From Trema orientale (lineage: Eukaryota > Streptophyta > Magnoliopsida > Rosales > Cannabaceae), in contig JXTC01000110.1 in assembly GCA_002914845.1 (NCBI GenBank), positions 772,228-836,227 on the forward strand: a stretch of 64,000 nt of DNA, written 5' to 3'. Shown here piece by piece: positions 10,999 to 22,400 of the stretch (positions are counted from its first letter, which is position 1; each line of letters starts with the position of its first letter). The position numbers and the translations under genes are program-made. The notes below the pieces were generated by a model. The model was not told where the DNA came from. It saw nothing but the letters and a program-made list of their open reading frames with translations, and did not search any database.

Positions 10999-12764
10999 TA
11001 CATTTTAGTAAAAATTAAATTCTCTTTAAATGGTTGGGTTAAAAGTAGCTATCAAAGAACATGTGAAATGCAACATGGTCCCTTCTGGAGCGGTAACAAG
11101 AGAAAAAAATTTCTTCACATGAAATGCACCTGTACCTCCTTTCTTCTTCTTTGATAGCCTCGTAGAAAGTAAATCTCTATCTAGATCTATCAAAGAAAGT
11201 AAATCTCCTATCTAGATCTTAATAATCTTTTTGGCACTAGTATTAGTTCTTTTAGTATATTTCATTCAAAATTACGTTAGAATTTATTTGAATGATAGAA
11301 ATTTTGCTTAATTGACCTCTATTATTTCAATTCTTTAACAGATTGGTCTCTAATTTTTCTTTGGTATTCATATCTCCGATTAATAATATTATATCCACAA
11401 ATTTTTTAGAAAATTAAAATTCTAAAACGGATATAAAAAAACAATTCATTTTAGAATTAAATTAAAAAAAAAAACAAAACAAAACAAAAAAGCACTAACA
11501 TCAAACCCTTGTTTATGTCAAATTATTGTAGCTCTTATGGACAAAAAATAATTACATTACTATTTATAAAACTAAAAAAAATTTTATTATCGTAAGCATT
11601 GGTAACCTCACACACCTCCAATATTGAGGTCTAAAGATCAATTCCTCCTACCCCCAATATCAAAAATGAAATGAAATAAAATAAAATAAAAAGATTTCAT
11701 ATAAACCATTTTCTACTAGTCAAATTTGTCTAAAATTCATTATATCCATTTAACTTTCATTTAATTATGAATGGTAATTCTAAAAATTAATTAATTATTT
11801 ACCTAAATAATATAGCAAATAAGCATGAAATTTTTTATAGATTTTTCCATTTTTTATGATGTTCTAAAAAATAACTAATTGTTTATATGTAAAAAGTAAC
11901 ATAGTTAAGTCTGGAGATTTCATAGATTTTTTTTTAAATTTTTTTCGCTAAGCATTTTCACTATAATTATTTTTTATTTTAGGAAATACCACTATAATTT
12001 TGATAAGAATTAATGCAAAAAAATATTGTTAATTAGAGATATGAATGCCAAAAAAAAAAACAAAGGACCAAATTGCTAAATAACTTAAATAATTCAATGG
12101 CACAAAATTTCTCCCATTTAAATGAATTCTAATGGAATCTTGGATAGAATACTAAGAGCGCCAAAAAGAGAAACGTCAAGTACTTAAATGCCATCACAAA
12201 AAAAAAGAAGCTGAAGACCAATATGCCAAAATGATAATACGTTGAAGATAAATAGTGTCATTTATCCTTTTTTTAATATATATATATATATATGAATGAA
12301 GAATTGACTGAAAAATAATGTATAGAAAAACAAAACAAAAACAAAACAAAAATTTTACATAGAGAAAAAAAAATAGAGCAAGTCAAAAAGATTCTACCAA
12401 CAGAAGTTAAGTTGTGGATGTTTAGTAACACAAATGAAGAGTTTAGAAACTATGAATAATATACATTAAAGTTTAGGAACTAAAATTGGAGAGAGAGTAA
12501 AATTCAAGTACTATCAATGTATAAAAGCTGTACTATTAGCCTATTTATTACCCACTAAGAATTGAATTTTTTTTTCCTGGTTATAAAACATGTTCATATA
12601 TAGCCACCAAAAAAAGTTTAAATCCAACAAAATTAAATGCTACCTATTGTCTAAGTAACAATCATAATCTTCTCTCTCAAAAAACCTCTCTTTCTTTCTC
12701 AGATATTCTCTGGGTTTTGAAATCCAGAATGAGTTTCCAAACTCACCAGAAGGATATATCTAAA

Positions 12765-12767
<3 letters not shown>

Positions 12768-12799
<32 letters not shown>
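12768..12799. repeat. (CT)n microsatellite
   Basis: Sixteen CT units followed by CTTCTCCGGTGAGT. Such tracts are common in plant 5' leaders, which is the main hint of a promoter here. Confidence 0.9.
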
Positions 12800-12801
<2 letters not shown>

Positions 12802-13636
12802 TCTCCGGTGAGTATCTTTCTTTATATTTTCGTTTTGATAAATACTTATGCATATGTGAAGATATTGTAATATAGATCTAGATCTCTAGATATTTTGTTC
12901 TACCTGATTTTAGGTTTGTGTGAGTTTTGTTCGAAACTATTATTTATGTGTGTTTTGTTGGTATTTTCCTAGATTTGAAACTTTTACTTTGTTAAAGATC
13001 ATTCTTTGCAAAAGGGTCAATCTCGTACAAGTCAAGAGAACCAACTCTGATGATAGAGAACGATTTGAAAGAGTCGGAGAGACATCTCATATGGAACTCT
13101 AATATATTCCTTTGTAGATTTATGTGCACATCATCTATATATATTTTATGTATAATTTATTCCTTCTTATTTGTCAATAAAAATTTAATTTGGTTGATTT
13201 TTTACTAGTATGTCTTTGTATTAGATTTGTGATTGTATTAGTATTATTGGAAAAAATAACAATCATAATCTAAAACTCTGCACATCTTTTTATTCTATAT
13301 ATGAAATTAAATTTATACATTTTTTTAAAAATCGGATAGGGTCATGTGGGTAACATGGGCGATAACACCTATATACTTGTCATTATTTCAATATTGGATA
13401 ATTAAATTTCTATTTGTACATACCCTAAATGAGAATAGATTGGGTTTTAAGGGTAATCGTGGATAAATGAGTGAACATATAAAATTGTTATCCTTACTTG
13501 AGTTCTTGTTTCTTTTTGGGACTCATATATGTTACATAAATCTACATTTTATTTTTGAATGGAACATATATATGTCCGCATTAATTCTTACACACAAAAC
13601 TATGATATATCTTTATCGCTATCGTCATTACCAGTC

Positions 13637-13814
13637 GATGCTTAAAATTCTATTCATCGTCGACATATCGACAAAAATGCTAGATTTTTGTTTACTTTAC
13701 TTTCCTTGATAAATACTGATATGCTTAAAATTCTATTCATCGCCGACCTATTGACAAAAATGCTATTGACAAAAATGCTGGATTTTTGTTTAGTTTACTT
13801 TCCTTGATAAATAC
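13637..13814. repeat. Imperfect direct duplication
   Basis: The block TGCTTAAAATTCTATTCATC ... TTTCCTTGATAAATAC occurs twice in tandem (about 13637-13714 and 13722-13814). In the second copy TATTGACAAAAATGC is itself repeated, adding about 15 bases. It is non-coding. Confidence 0.8.
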
Positions 13815-14350
13815 ATGCCAAACTTGGACGCATGAGGCATATAACGAGACACACAGTTGATATATCTGAGAGCCTATCAACGAATATTGTGCTTAAGCAA
13901 ACTAACATATATGTTCCTTTGCAAGCCTTCTTTTTCTTTTTTGGACTTGTTTAATCGCCAAAGAGAAGATATGATTTTACACTCTAGTTGATCACGGCTC
14001 TAATATTCACCGCTCTAATTTGTTGTAGTTTCGAAGTTTAATATATACTCAAAGCACTATAACTCTTTTAATTTTTGCTGCTTATAATCATCATCAGTAT
14101 ATATCCTAATCGACCATTAGTGTCAATTGCTTGGAAATTTGATAGAAAAATGTCTAAATGTGTATTTGGCTATATGGGAAATCTTATTTCATACATTATA
14201 ATTTTAATGCTGAGAAATTATTACTACAATATTTTTCAAATTTTATTTAGATTAAAAGGCCCTATAAGAAAAAGATAAACGATAGAAAGGAAGTACAACA
14301 CTGAAAAGCCAACAATTAGAACAACAACAACAACAACGACAACAACATAT

Positions 14351-16217
14351 TCATAAATCTTTTTTGGGTACTAATCGGCTCACCAAATTGTCCAAGTTTA
14401 TGGATGAACTACCTTGTGGAGAAGCGGCCTCTTCTGCCAATTTTTTCCACTCCATGGCCTTGCTCTTCATTTTCTTACCCTTCTCTCCCTCCATCAACTC
14501 TCTAACAAGCTTTTCCACTTGATCCCTCTTAACATCATTCTCAATCTCCAATCCAACACCCCACTCATTACAAGCAAACCTACAATTTGTCTGTTGCTCA
14601 GCAAAGAAAGGGTAACAAAGCATAGGGACTCCACTACTCAAACTCTCAATTATTGAGTTCCAACCACAATGTGTTAAGAACCCTCCCACTGATGGGTGGT
14701 TTAGGATCTCCTCCTGTGGGGCCCAACTTATAATTAAGCTTCTTTCTTTGGTTTCAGCCAAAAATTCAAGTGGCAAACTGGCTGATTCACCTAAAACCAA
14801 ATCGGGCCTAATCACCCACAAAATTGGGTGGTTGCTATTGGCAAGCCCCCAGCCGAATTCGATGACTTGTCCTTCCGTCAAGACGGTGATGCTACCAAAA
14901 TTGACATAAATCACTGAATTTGGGTTTTGGTTATTGAGCCAATTGAGGGATTCAGTTTCTTCTTTCCAAAGACTATATTGAATAGGCTTTAGAGGGTCTT
15001 GTGGTAAACGATTGAGGAGAAGTTGAAAAGGGCCAATTGCATACAAATTTGGGAGTTGTGATGAGAGAGCCTCCAAAACATGTTGTTCCAATGCGTCAAA
15101 AGTATGAATAACAACAGCTGAAGCCTCCGAAGCTCTTTCGGCTGTTTCCATGGTAAAATTGAACAAGACATCTTTAGAATCCGTAGTCCGGCAAAAGCTT
15201 GGTAGATCCCTTAATCGGATACCTTCCATTGCTGGAACCCAATTTATAATTGTGTCTAGAAAGCCATTTGTTAGACTGCTTTCATCTGAAACGCCAAAAC
15301 AAAATAGCTAACTAAAGTAAAGTATAGCTCATAATAGTTTCATCATGACTTGATTGACAAAATACTAAGCATACATGTATAACTTGTAACAATGCAGTCA
15401 CTACTTAGTACTATATATTGATTACATATAGTTTCCACTAATACAATTTAAACCAAAATTTGATGGTATTAAACAATAGTAAGTATTATTTCCATATCCA
15501 GTCATCATATACTACGTATTCACATGTCATATATACTAAGATCAAAAAAATTAATCCATTAGTAACATATACAAAGTAAGCGGCAGTACTAAGCATAGTA
15601 GATATAACATTATGATTTCTACCTTTGAGTGGTACGAGTCCTTTTTCCAGCAAGCGACGATATTGTCTGCAACCCATTAAGCCACATGCCGCAATAGAAA
15701 AGAACTTCACCAGGGGAATCCCAAGGTGTTGAGCAGCTGATTCAACAGCAAACGTCATGAACCCATCTGAAACAATACAGCTAACATAAGGAACATCAAT
15801 ACTAGTAGCTTTTGAATTTTCATTGATTTTTTTGATGAGCTGAAGAAACGGAGCCGAGAAGTTGGTCCTAGTGGAATCACAGAGAGAAGGGATGTCTTGA
15901 GTGGAATCCGGGTCCGAAGGTGGGAGGCCATCCGGAATCGTCTCGAACCGAAAGTCCGGTAAGCCGTCGAGAAATAAGTTGCTAGAGCGATCATGATCAT
16001 GATCATGGTCATGATCATGATCATCTAGAGAAGTAGTTTTGAGAAAGCGCTTTTGGTTGAATTCGGTGTTGACAAAGGTTATGTAAAAGCCCTTTTGGTG
16101 AAGTAGCTTTGCAAACTTTAGCATGGCTTTTATGTGGCTCTGAATTGGAAAGGGAATGCATACGGCGTGAGGTTTACTACGTGAGTAGTAGTAATTAGGT
16201 GTTTTTCCAGAAGCCAT
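14351..16217 (-). CDS. UDP-glycosyltransferase, UGT85 family
   Basis: A family-1 UDP-sugar glycosyltransferase, expected to transfer glucose to a small lipophilic acceptor in the cytosol. Close relatives include UGT85A enzymes acting on 7-deoxyloganetin, cyanohydrins and terpenols, but the acceptor cannot be read from sequence. Two minus-strand exons, 16217-15623 and 15285-14351, are joined in frame at G|AT, the intron position typical of UGT85 genes, and give 509 residues. The start ATG at 16217 (MASGKTPN) was chosen because the longer frame upstream reads as non-homologous leader. Conserved features are the N-terminal HAVCIPFPIQSHI with the catalytic His in SHI, the SDGFMTFA Asp region, and LPDFRFETIPDGLPPSD. 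The PSPG sugar-donor box lies at about residues 385-428, from WAPQEEILNHPSV to PFFAEQQ, ending in Gln as in glucosyltransferases. An Asp-His run near residue 65 is unusual (see the repeat entry). The gene appears intact. A decayed paralogue lies just upstream. Confidence 0.93.
15989..16025. repeat. Coding GATCAT hexanucleotide repeat (Asp-His run)
   Basis: About six units of the self-complementary hexamer GATCAT, one with a single substitution, inside UGT85 exon 1. On the minus strand it encodes alternating Asp-His (DDHDHDHDHDHD) between the NTEFNQKRFLK segment and LDGLPDFRF. Relatives have only a short variable linker there. The repeat keeps the frame. Confidence 0.9.
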
Positions 16218-16904
16218 ATAATTATTCTCTCCTAGCATTTCCCAAATATTCAAGAAATTTATGTTTCTTCGAAATGGAACATATACCCATATATTGATAT
16301 AGGAACATATATTATATAGCAACAGTCATTTCCAGCCTGGAAAACTGTCATTTGCGTGGGGTCTACTAATGTGAAGGACAATTATTGATATGGAGATAGT
16401 ACTGTATTTAAAAAAATAAAAAGGAAAAAAAAAAAAAAAAAAACAATTGCCCTTTGGGGCTGGACATCTTTTACATAATGCATAATTTAACAGAAATCTA
16501 AATTTTCCACATTTTCCACATACTCCAAATAAGGTGAGGGGCCGGACATCTTTTACATCGTGCATAATTTAACAGAAATCTAAATTTACCATGTACTCCA
16601 AATAAAGTGAACAAAGTAACATTATTCTTTTTTTTTTTTTTTTGAAAGACGACGTAATATTATTCTAAGTGGTAAGATCTTGCAAGTTCATGAAAATAAA
16701 CATCTAACGACGAAAGTAAAAAATAAAACAGAAAATTAACTATATTAGCAACAAACTAAAACAAAAGCATTACCTAACACACGGTATTTTTGTAAACAAG
16801 GAACACTCATTGGCCCGCCCCATTGCCATTAATTTACATTCCTACAAACATCAAACAAATATCATCTTCAAACGATATCTTTAGCCCTTTTGCAAGAGCA
16901 CATG

Positions 16905-17975
16905 ATTGCGGACCAAGAGGCCCTATGGGCCAATTATTCTTTCACTCCATGGCCTTACTCTTCATTTTCTTACCCCTTTCTCCCTCAATCAACTCTCCAA
17001 TAAGCTTTTCCACTTGATCTCTCTTTCTTCACATCATTATCAATCTCTACCCCCAACTCCCCACTCATTGCAAGCAAACCAACAATTGGTTTAATTGTTG
17101 GTCAGCAAAATAAGGATACCGAAAAACCAGCCAACTGGGGTTAGCTCAGTTGGTCTAAGGTTTGAGGGTTGTGTGTGTGTGTTTGGGGGGGTCAGGAGTT
17201 CAAACCTTGGTAGTGTGTGTGTGTGCCATTTTCCTTTAATTTGTAGTAAGTGGTGGTCATTAGTTAAGCCCCACTTTTTTCAAAAAAAAAAAAAAAAAGA
17301 GGATACCGAAAAACCAAAGGGACCCCACTAGTCAAACTCTCAATTACCGAGTTCCAACTACAATGTGTGTTACACTTAAAACCCCTCCCACTGATGGGTG
17401 GTTTAACACATCCTGTTGTGGGGCCCAACTTATAACGAGGCTTCTTTCTTTGGTTTCAGCCACAAATTCAGCTGACAGATTGGCTGATTCACCTATGACC
17501 AAATCAGGCCTAATCACCCACAAAAAGGGTTAATTGATTGCTATTTGCAAGACCCCCCAACCAATTCAACGACTTGTCGTTTTGTCAAGAATATGATGCT
17601 ACCAAAATTGACATAAATCACTGAATTGAGCTTCTGGGTATTGAGCCATTTTAGGCACCGGAACAAGTTTAGAGGGTTTTCTGGTAAGCGATTTAGTAGA
17701 AGTTGGAGAGGCTCAATGGGCATAGATTTGGAAGTGTTGCCGCGAGAACATCCCAAATATGTCGTTCCAATGTGTTGAACGTGTGAATGACAACAGCTGA
17801 AGCTTGGGAAGCTCTTTCAGCTGCTTCTATATACGAACCAATTAAGCACGACATCGCTGGAATCCGTAGTCCAGCAAAAAGTTGGGAGATCTCTCCATCG
17901 GATACCTTTCATTCCCGGAACCCAGTCTATAATTGTGTCTAGCTAGAAAGCCGTTTCTTAAGTTGTTCTCATATG
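16905..17975 (-). pseudogene. UGT85 pseudogene, exon 2 only
   Basis: This region parallels exon 2 of the intact neighbour at 14351-15285, from the donor-side sequence (about 17975) to near the C-terminus (about 16905). Recognisable fragments on the minus strand are LLLNRLPENPLN, NSVIYVNFGSI and the Leu/Lys-rich tail corresponding to the Met-Lys-Ser-Lys-Ala-Met-Glu segment. Frameshifts and stops break it, the PSPG box is damaged, and a SINE sits at 17130-17299 with a 17-bp target duplication. No exon 1 is visible between here and 18.4 kb. It is best explained as a tandem duplicate of the adjacent gene that lost function and then took in the SINE, or lost function through it. Confidence 0.9.
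17130..17299 (+). mobile_element. tRNA-derived SINE with 17-bp target site duplication
   Basis: It contains an internal RNA polymerase III A-box-like sequence (GGTTAGCTCAGTTGG) and a B-box-like sequence (GAGTTCAAACCTTGG), then (GT)n, the body ending TTAGTTAAGCCCCACTTTTTT, and a poly(A) tail. It is flanked by the perfect 17-bp direct repeat AGGATACCGAAAAACCA at 17113-17129 and 17300-17316. Removing it restores continuity with the paralogous UGT exon. The 3' body is shared with the SINEs at 43332 and 60680. Confidence 0.93.
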
Positions 17976-18119
17976 TGACACCAATAAAATATATGTATAC
18001 ATGTTTATGATAATTCTAAAATAATATTTTGAACCATAAGATTTGCATAATATTTTATTATGATATGATCAGTACGATACAATTTAATGTAATAAAAAAG
18101 TAGCCTATTATATATAGAT

Positions 18120-18391
18120 TAGAGGTGGTAATTCAAAGCCAGGCCTTACGGGCCGGTCCGAGGCCCATTACCATGGCCCAACTTCAAGAGTTGGGTTGGG
18201 TTTGAGAATCTCAGCCCGATCTTTTTTTTTAAGGGTCCATTATGGGCCCTTGTTATTGAAATTTTTTTAGGGCCAGAATTTTGGGCTTTTGTTGTTTAAA
18301 AGAAAAAAGAAAAGGCTAACTACGAGCCAGAGCGTTTTGGCCCGTTTCGAGCCCAGCCAACTTGTATTTGTCCATTTTGCCACTTCTAACG
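18120..18391. mobile_element. GGGCC-rich foldback repeat
   Basis: It starts AGAGGTGGTAATTC and ends TTTGCCACTTCT, imperfect inverted termini. The interior is rich in GGCCC/GGGCC words (GGGCCGGTCCGAGGCCCATT, GAGCCCAGCC). This pattern is common in non-autonomous hAT-like elements of plants. No exact 8-bp duplication was found, so the class remains tentative. Confidence 0.5.
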
Positions 18392-21300
18392 TAGATTAAT
18401 TTCAATTAAAATTCTTCCACATATGTATTTGTAAGAGAGAGAAAATTTTGAATGCGGTTAAATTTGTGAGTACTTATTATATAATAAGTTTTACATTAAA
18501 GTAACAGTGGTAAAATAGCATAAATTCATCAAATTAACAATTAGATCAAATAAAGCATATACATATATATATATGTATGAAGCAAATATCATCAATTCAT
18601 CGTTACTTACTAATTTTAGTCCAATCAGTGACACTTACTAATTCATGATTGAAAATGAGTAATTCATTAAATAAGTAAATTAATGAGTAATTTGACAATT
18701 TTCACACATTAGCGTACATAAATAATGAGAAAAACAACGAATTCCAAGAATCCAATAGACATTTTGTTCAATTATTTGAATGACATAAACATGAGGTATA
18801 TGAAATTTAATAAAAGAAATAAACCAAAAAAGAAGAGAAATCCAATTAAAAAATGGAGTAACAAAACAGAACCTACAAAAGCTAGCCAAAGGCTAAAAAT
18901 TTTGATGCAATTCAAAACGGATGAACTTATGTACTTCTTTAGTAAATAATTTGTAAAATATTTTATATGCTGGAAAAGGTTGTATGTGCCGCCATGTCCA
19001 TCTGTTTTATATGCAGTGACAGTGGGAGTTAAAAAAAAATGATATTCCTATATTTTATGGAAAGCAGTAAAGGAACGAAAGTATATGTAAAGAATAAAAT
19101 AGCCTATAAAGCCAGTATTTGTGAATCAAGCTTGCCAGAAGAAAAGTTAAAGTTCTCCAATCCGAAGGTTGTATTTTCACTTTCATCCACTACAATTGAA
19201 CTAACCATAACTTCGCTAAAAAAACAAAATGATTCATCATCATCATCATATTTTCATATTGTAATTAACAGAAAATAAATACAAAATTAAAATACGAAAA
19301 TTTATCCCGATAAAAAATATCTCTCTCAAAGTTTACCCACCAAGCGAAAAAGAATAACCAAAAACAAAAAAAAAAAAAAAGAAAAAGAAAAACAAGAACG
19401 AAACAAAAAACCAAAAGCTTTGAAATTCTAGAAATTGGTTTACCCACATAGGCAGCCAGCTAGTTGCCTCCGAATAAAGAAGAAGCTTTGTGTTTGTCAT
19501 GTTTCAGGTTAGGGTAGAGAAATGAATAGTATTTTGGTATTTTGCAAACTATTTAGGGTTAATTTTAGTATATTAAAATGTTCATTAAAAGACCAGGTAA
19601 ATTCCTGCACAATCTGAGAGTGAAAGCTATCTTAGGCTAACTTTGACTTTTGGTTATAGCTTTAGTAAAAATTCCTCAAAAATTTGTTTTTGAGTTTTTA
19701 CCAAACACTTTTTAGCTCACAAATTATCCAATAAATATTTTTAATTTCTTAAAAAGCTTAACCAAATTAGCCTATAAGGTATAGATTTACAACTAAGGAT
19801 ATACCAAGCCCCTTATAATGAAAAAATGGACTCATCTATTAATATTTTCAAAATTTACCCTAATCACCATGCACATGTAAAATTACTTGGATACTATATT
19901 TCCTAATAAATTATAAATTATATTCTTCTCTAACAAACTCCAATTTATTTCTACCACCACCACCATCACTATCGATCCGGATCCTAAACCCGACTATGCC
20001 TCTACCCAAGTAAAATTGAAAAATTTTGGTCATGGTCAAATTTATCCGGCTGCCTCTCTTGACCGTTCCGAGCGATTTTTGACCCTAGTCGAAAATTTGT
20101 TCGGCTGCCTCTCCCGACCTTTCCAAGCAATTTTTGACTGGGATCGAGTAATTAGTTGAAAATTTTTGATATGTGATCGAGCGTAGTTAAAAAATTTCGA
20201 CATCGACCAAACATGATTGGTCGCCTTCCCAACACTGCCTGTATTACTTTTATATTTTCAACTTGGTCAAAAAAATTTGACTAATCGAGTTGGAAGCAAT
20301 TTTAGAATTTCGAAATATTCATTAAATGAAAGTTCTAATTTCATAAATGGGTTAAAGACTGTCCCTTTTTTTCATCACGTGCTTTAAAAAATGGTCAAAA
20401 CTGATAATGACTTAATTTTTTTTATTTATGTAAATTAATATCTTGATATTTAAAATGTCTACAAATGTATATACTATGCAAGCTAATTAAATGATTTTAA
20501 TAGTAATATGCATTATTGAAATCGATTATAGTTAGTTTATTTTATTTGAAATAATAATAAAAACAAAAAATAGGAAGTTAAAAAAAAAGCATTTCCTAAA
20601 AAAAATCCTAAATAATTGCTATTTAAACGTTTTCTAATGAGTTAATAAGTGGTATTTCAATTTTTTTCCTCTCTTAAAGTACGCATTTGTAGATATTTTA
20701 AATGTTAGGGTATTTAGAGAAATTAAAATTTGTGAGGTTAATGTCTGCACAAAAGTTAAGGATTAGTGTATTTCTGTATTATCCCATTAATAAATGGATA
20801 AGCAAAGTAATATTGATAGTTTTTGGGGGAGAAAAAAAGAAAAAAATAATATTGACGATTAACTAACTAGCTACTCGGCTACTGAGGATCACCCTTACTA
20901 GACTCCTCCAGTCTCAGAATCCACAAAGCGGCTCTGACAAGTACCGTGGTGGACTCCATTGTGTAATTACCTGAAACTACCGATGATCCAGTGCGGTGAC
21001 TCTCTCATTGTAATATGCTAATCTCTTGTCTTTTTCATAAAATTGCAATCTTAACCAAAAAATTTTGTGGATAAATGACTTTATTGGTCCCTAAACTATG
21101 AAAAAAGTCTCTTTTTTATAATGGGATTGTAAATACCAAATACAAACCCTAGATCATTCATGCAAAAATAATAGGCAGGGATTCACTGAGTATACCTGAG
21201 TCCATGATAGAGAGTTGTAATCTAGACGATAAACCGAAAGTAGAAGCGTTAGAAATTGACCATAATTACCTGAGGATTTGGTCTTCCACACAACCTGATC

Positions 21301-21809
21301 CCCTAAAATTCTCAGGTGAAACTCTCTGTAACTAATGGCAGGCCACAAAAAGAATGAGCATACGTGAAAAGGTGGTGGGGAGCATAACCTTAATATTTTC
21401 TTTAAGTAGTTCCCTGTTGGGTATCCATCACACATAATTAGGTGATTAATAGGGTATCCACATTGATATCTATACCCAGTTTGATATTCTGACCCAGCCT
21501 TATTAAATCACTTATTGAGTTTGCTTAAGAATAATATGACCCAATACAACTGTTTAAAATATGTAGCTCAATATAGAAAATAGAATTTCCTAACACTTAC
21601 CACTTCGACCATCCTCTTAGGAGTAAAGTAATCCAGCCTCTAGGTGGGATAACTTAGTCCTATGGAAAAGGAATTAAAAGGGAGGTTGGACTCCTTTGTC
21701 CAGTCCTCCCTTAGGCCTAATCGTATGACTAGTCTCATTTGTCCAGTCTCATCCTTTAAACTGAGGCCCAAAACGGGGCCTTAAGGTATAAAGCACTATC
21801 ATTATCAAA

Positions 21810-22400
21810 AATTACTTGGATGAGATTTTTGTGGCTATTGTGATTTCACTGTGACTAAATCAAAAATTTCTATGAGGTCATGATTTAATTTTTACTATGT
21901 GATGAGATTTAATGTATAAAGTCTTTGTATTTGCCTATTTGGATCAAATGAAGGCATTTGTGACGGTCACAAAATTTGTGACTCTAAGTCGTATATTTTG
22001 ATATCAATCATGAATTTAGTCATATATTGTGTTGTGATTTTTTTTATTTTATGAAATAATATTATGCCAATTTGATGCCATTATGATAAGATTTAAGGTA
22101 TTACACCTCTGTATTTGAGTCCACTTTTTAGTTTTGTAAGATGGTCAAAACGTGTGATTATCACAAAAATTGTGATTCTAAGTCACTATTTTTTTTTTAA
22201 AACAAATTATCCGTTGACCTAATGACGTTTGGTTTTGTATTAATTTGTTGATTTGATGTTATTGTGATGAGATTTGAGCCAAGAAGATAATCAATAACTG
22301 GAAACATGTTGGATTTTCTAAGGTAGTTTCAAAACCTGTGACTATCACTATAATTGTAACTCTAAAGTCATAATTTTTTGTGACTAGTACTTGTCACAAC
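21810..22400. repeat. Degenerate tandem repeat, period about 182 bp
   Basis: The anchor GATGAGATTTA recurs at 21901, 22085 (GATAAGATTTA) and 22266 (GATGAGATTTG), giving spacings of 184 and 181. A second phrase of the form GTGACTATCACAAAATTTGTGACTCTAAGTC recurs with the same spacing (about 21963, 22140, 22322). A partial unit precedes the first. Units are highly diverged and non-coding. Confidence 0.65.

Larger units (their letters stand above)
10999..14350. other. AT-rich intergenic region with a short unassigned ORF
   Basis: Mostly AT-rich sequence with poly(A)/poly(T) tracts. An ATG at 12729 opens a roughly 50-codon frame that runs through the CT repeat. A plus-strand frame ending at 13102 has a polar, charged tail (KRTNSDDRERFERVGETSH). 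The two could be exons of a small gene, because a pyrimidine-rich leader and a GGTGAGT donor-like site (about 12807) are present, but I recognise neither piece and do not call a gene. Several (TA)n and A-rich runs occur. Nothing else is supported. Confidence 0.4.

Noticed and set aside
21154..21435. Minus-strand frame of 93 codons
   Set aside because: No recognisable motif, no splice context and AT-rich surroundings; it looks like a chance frame.
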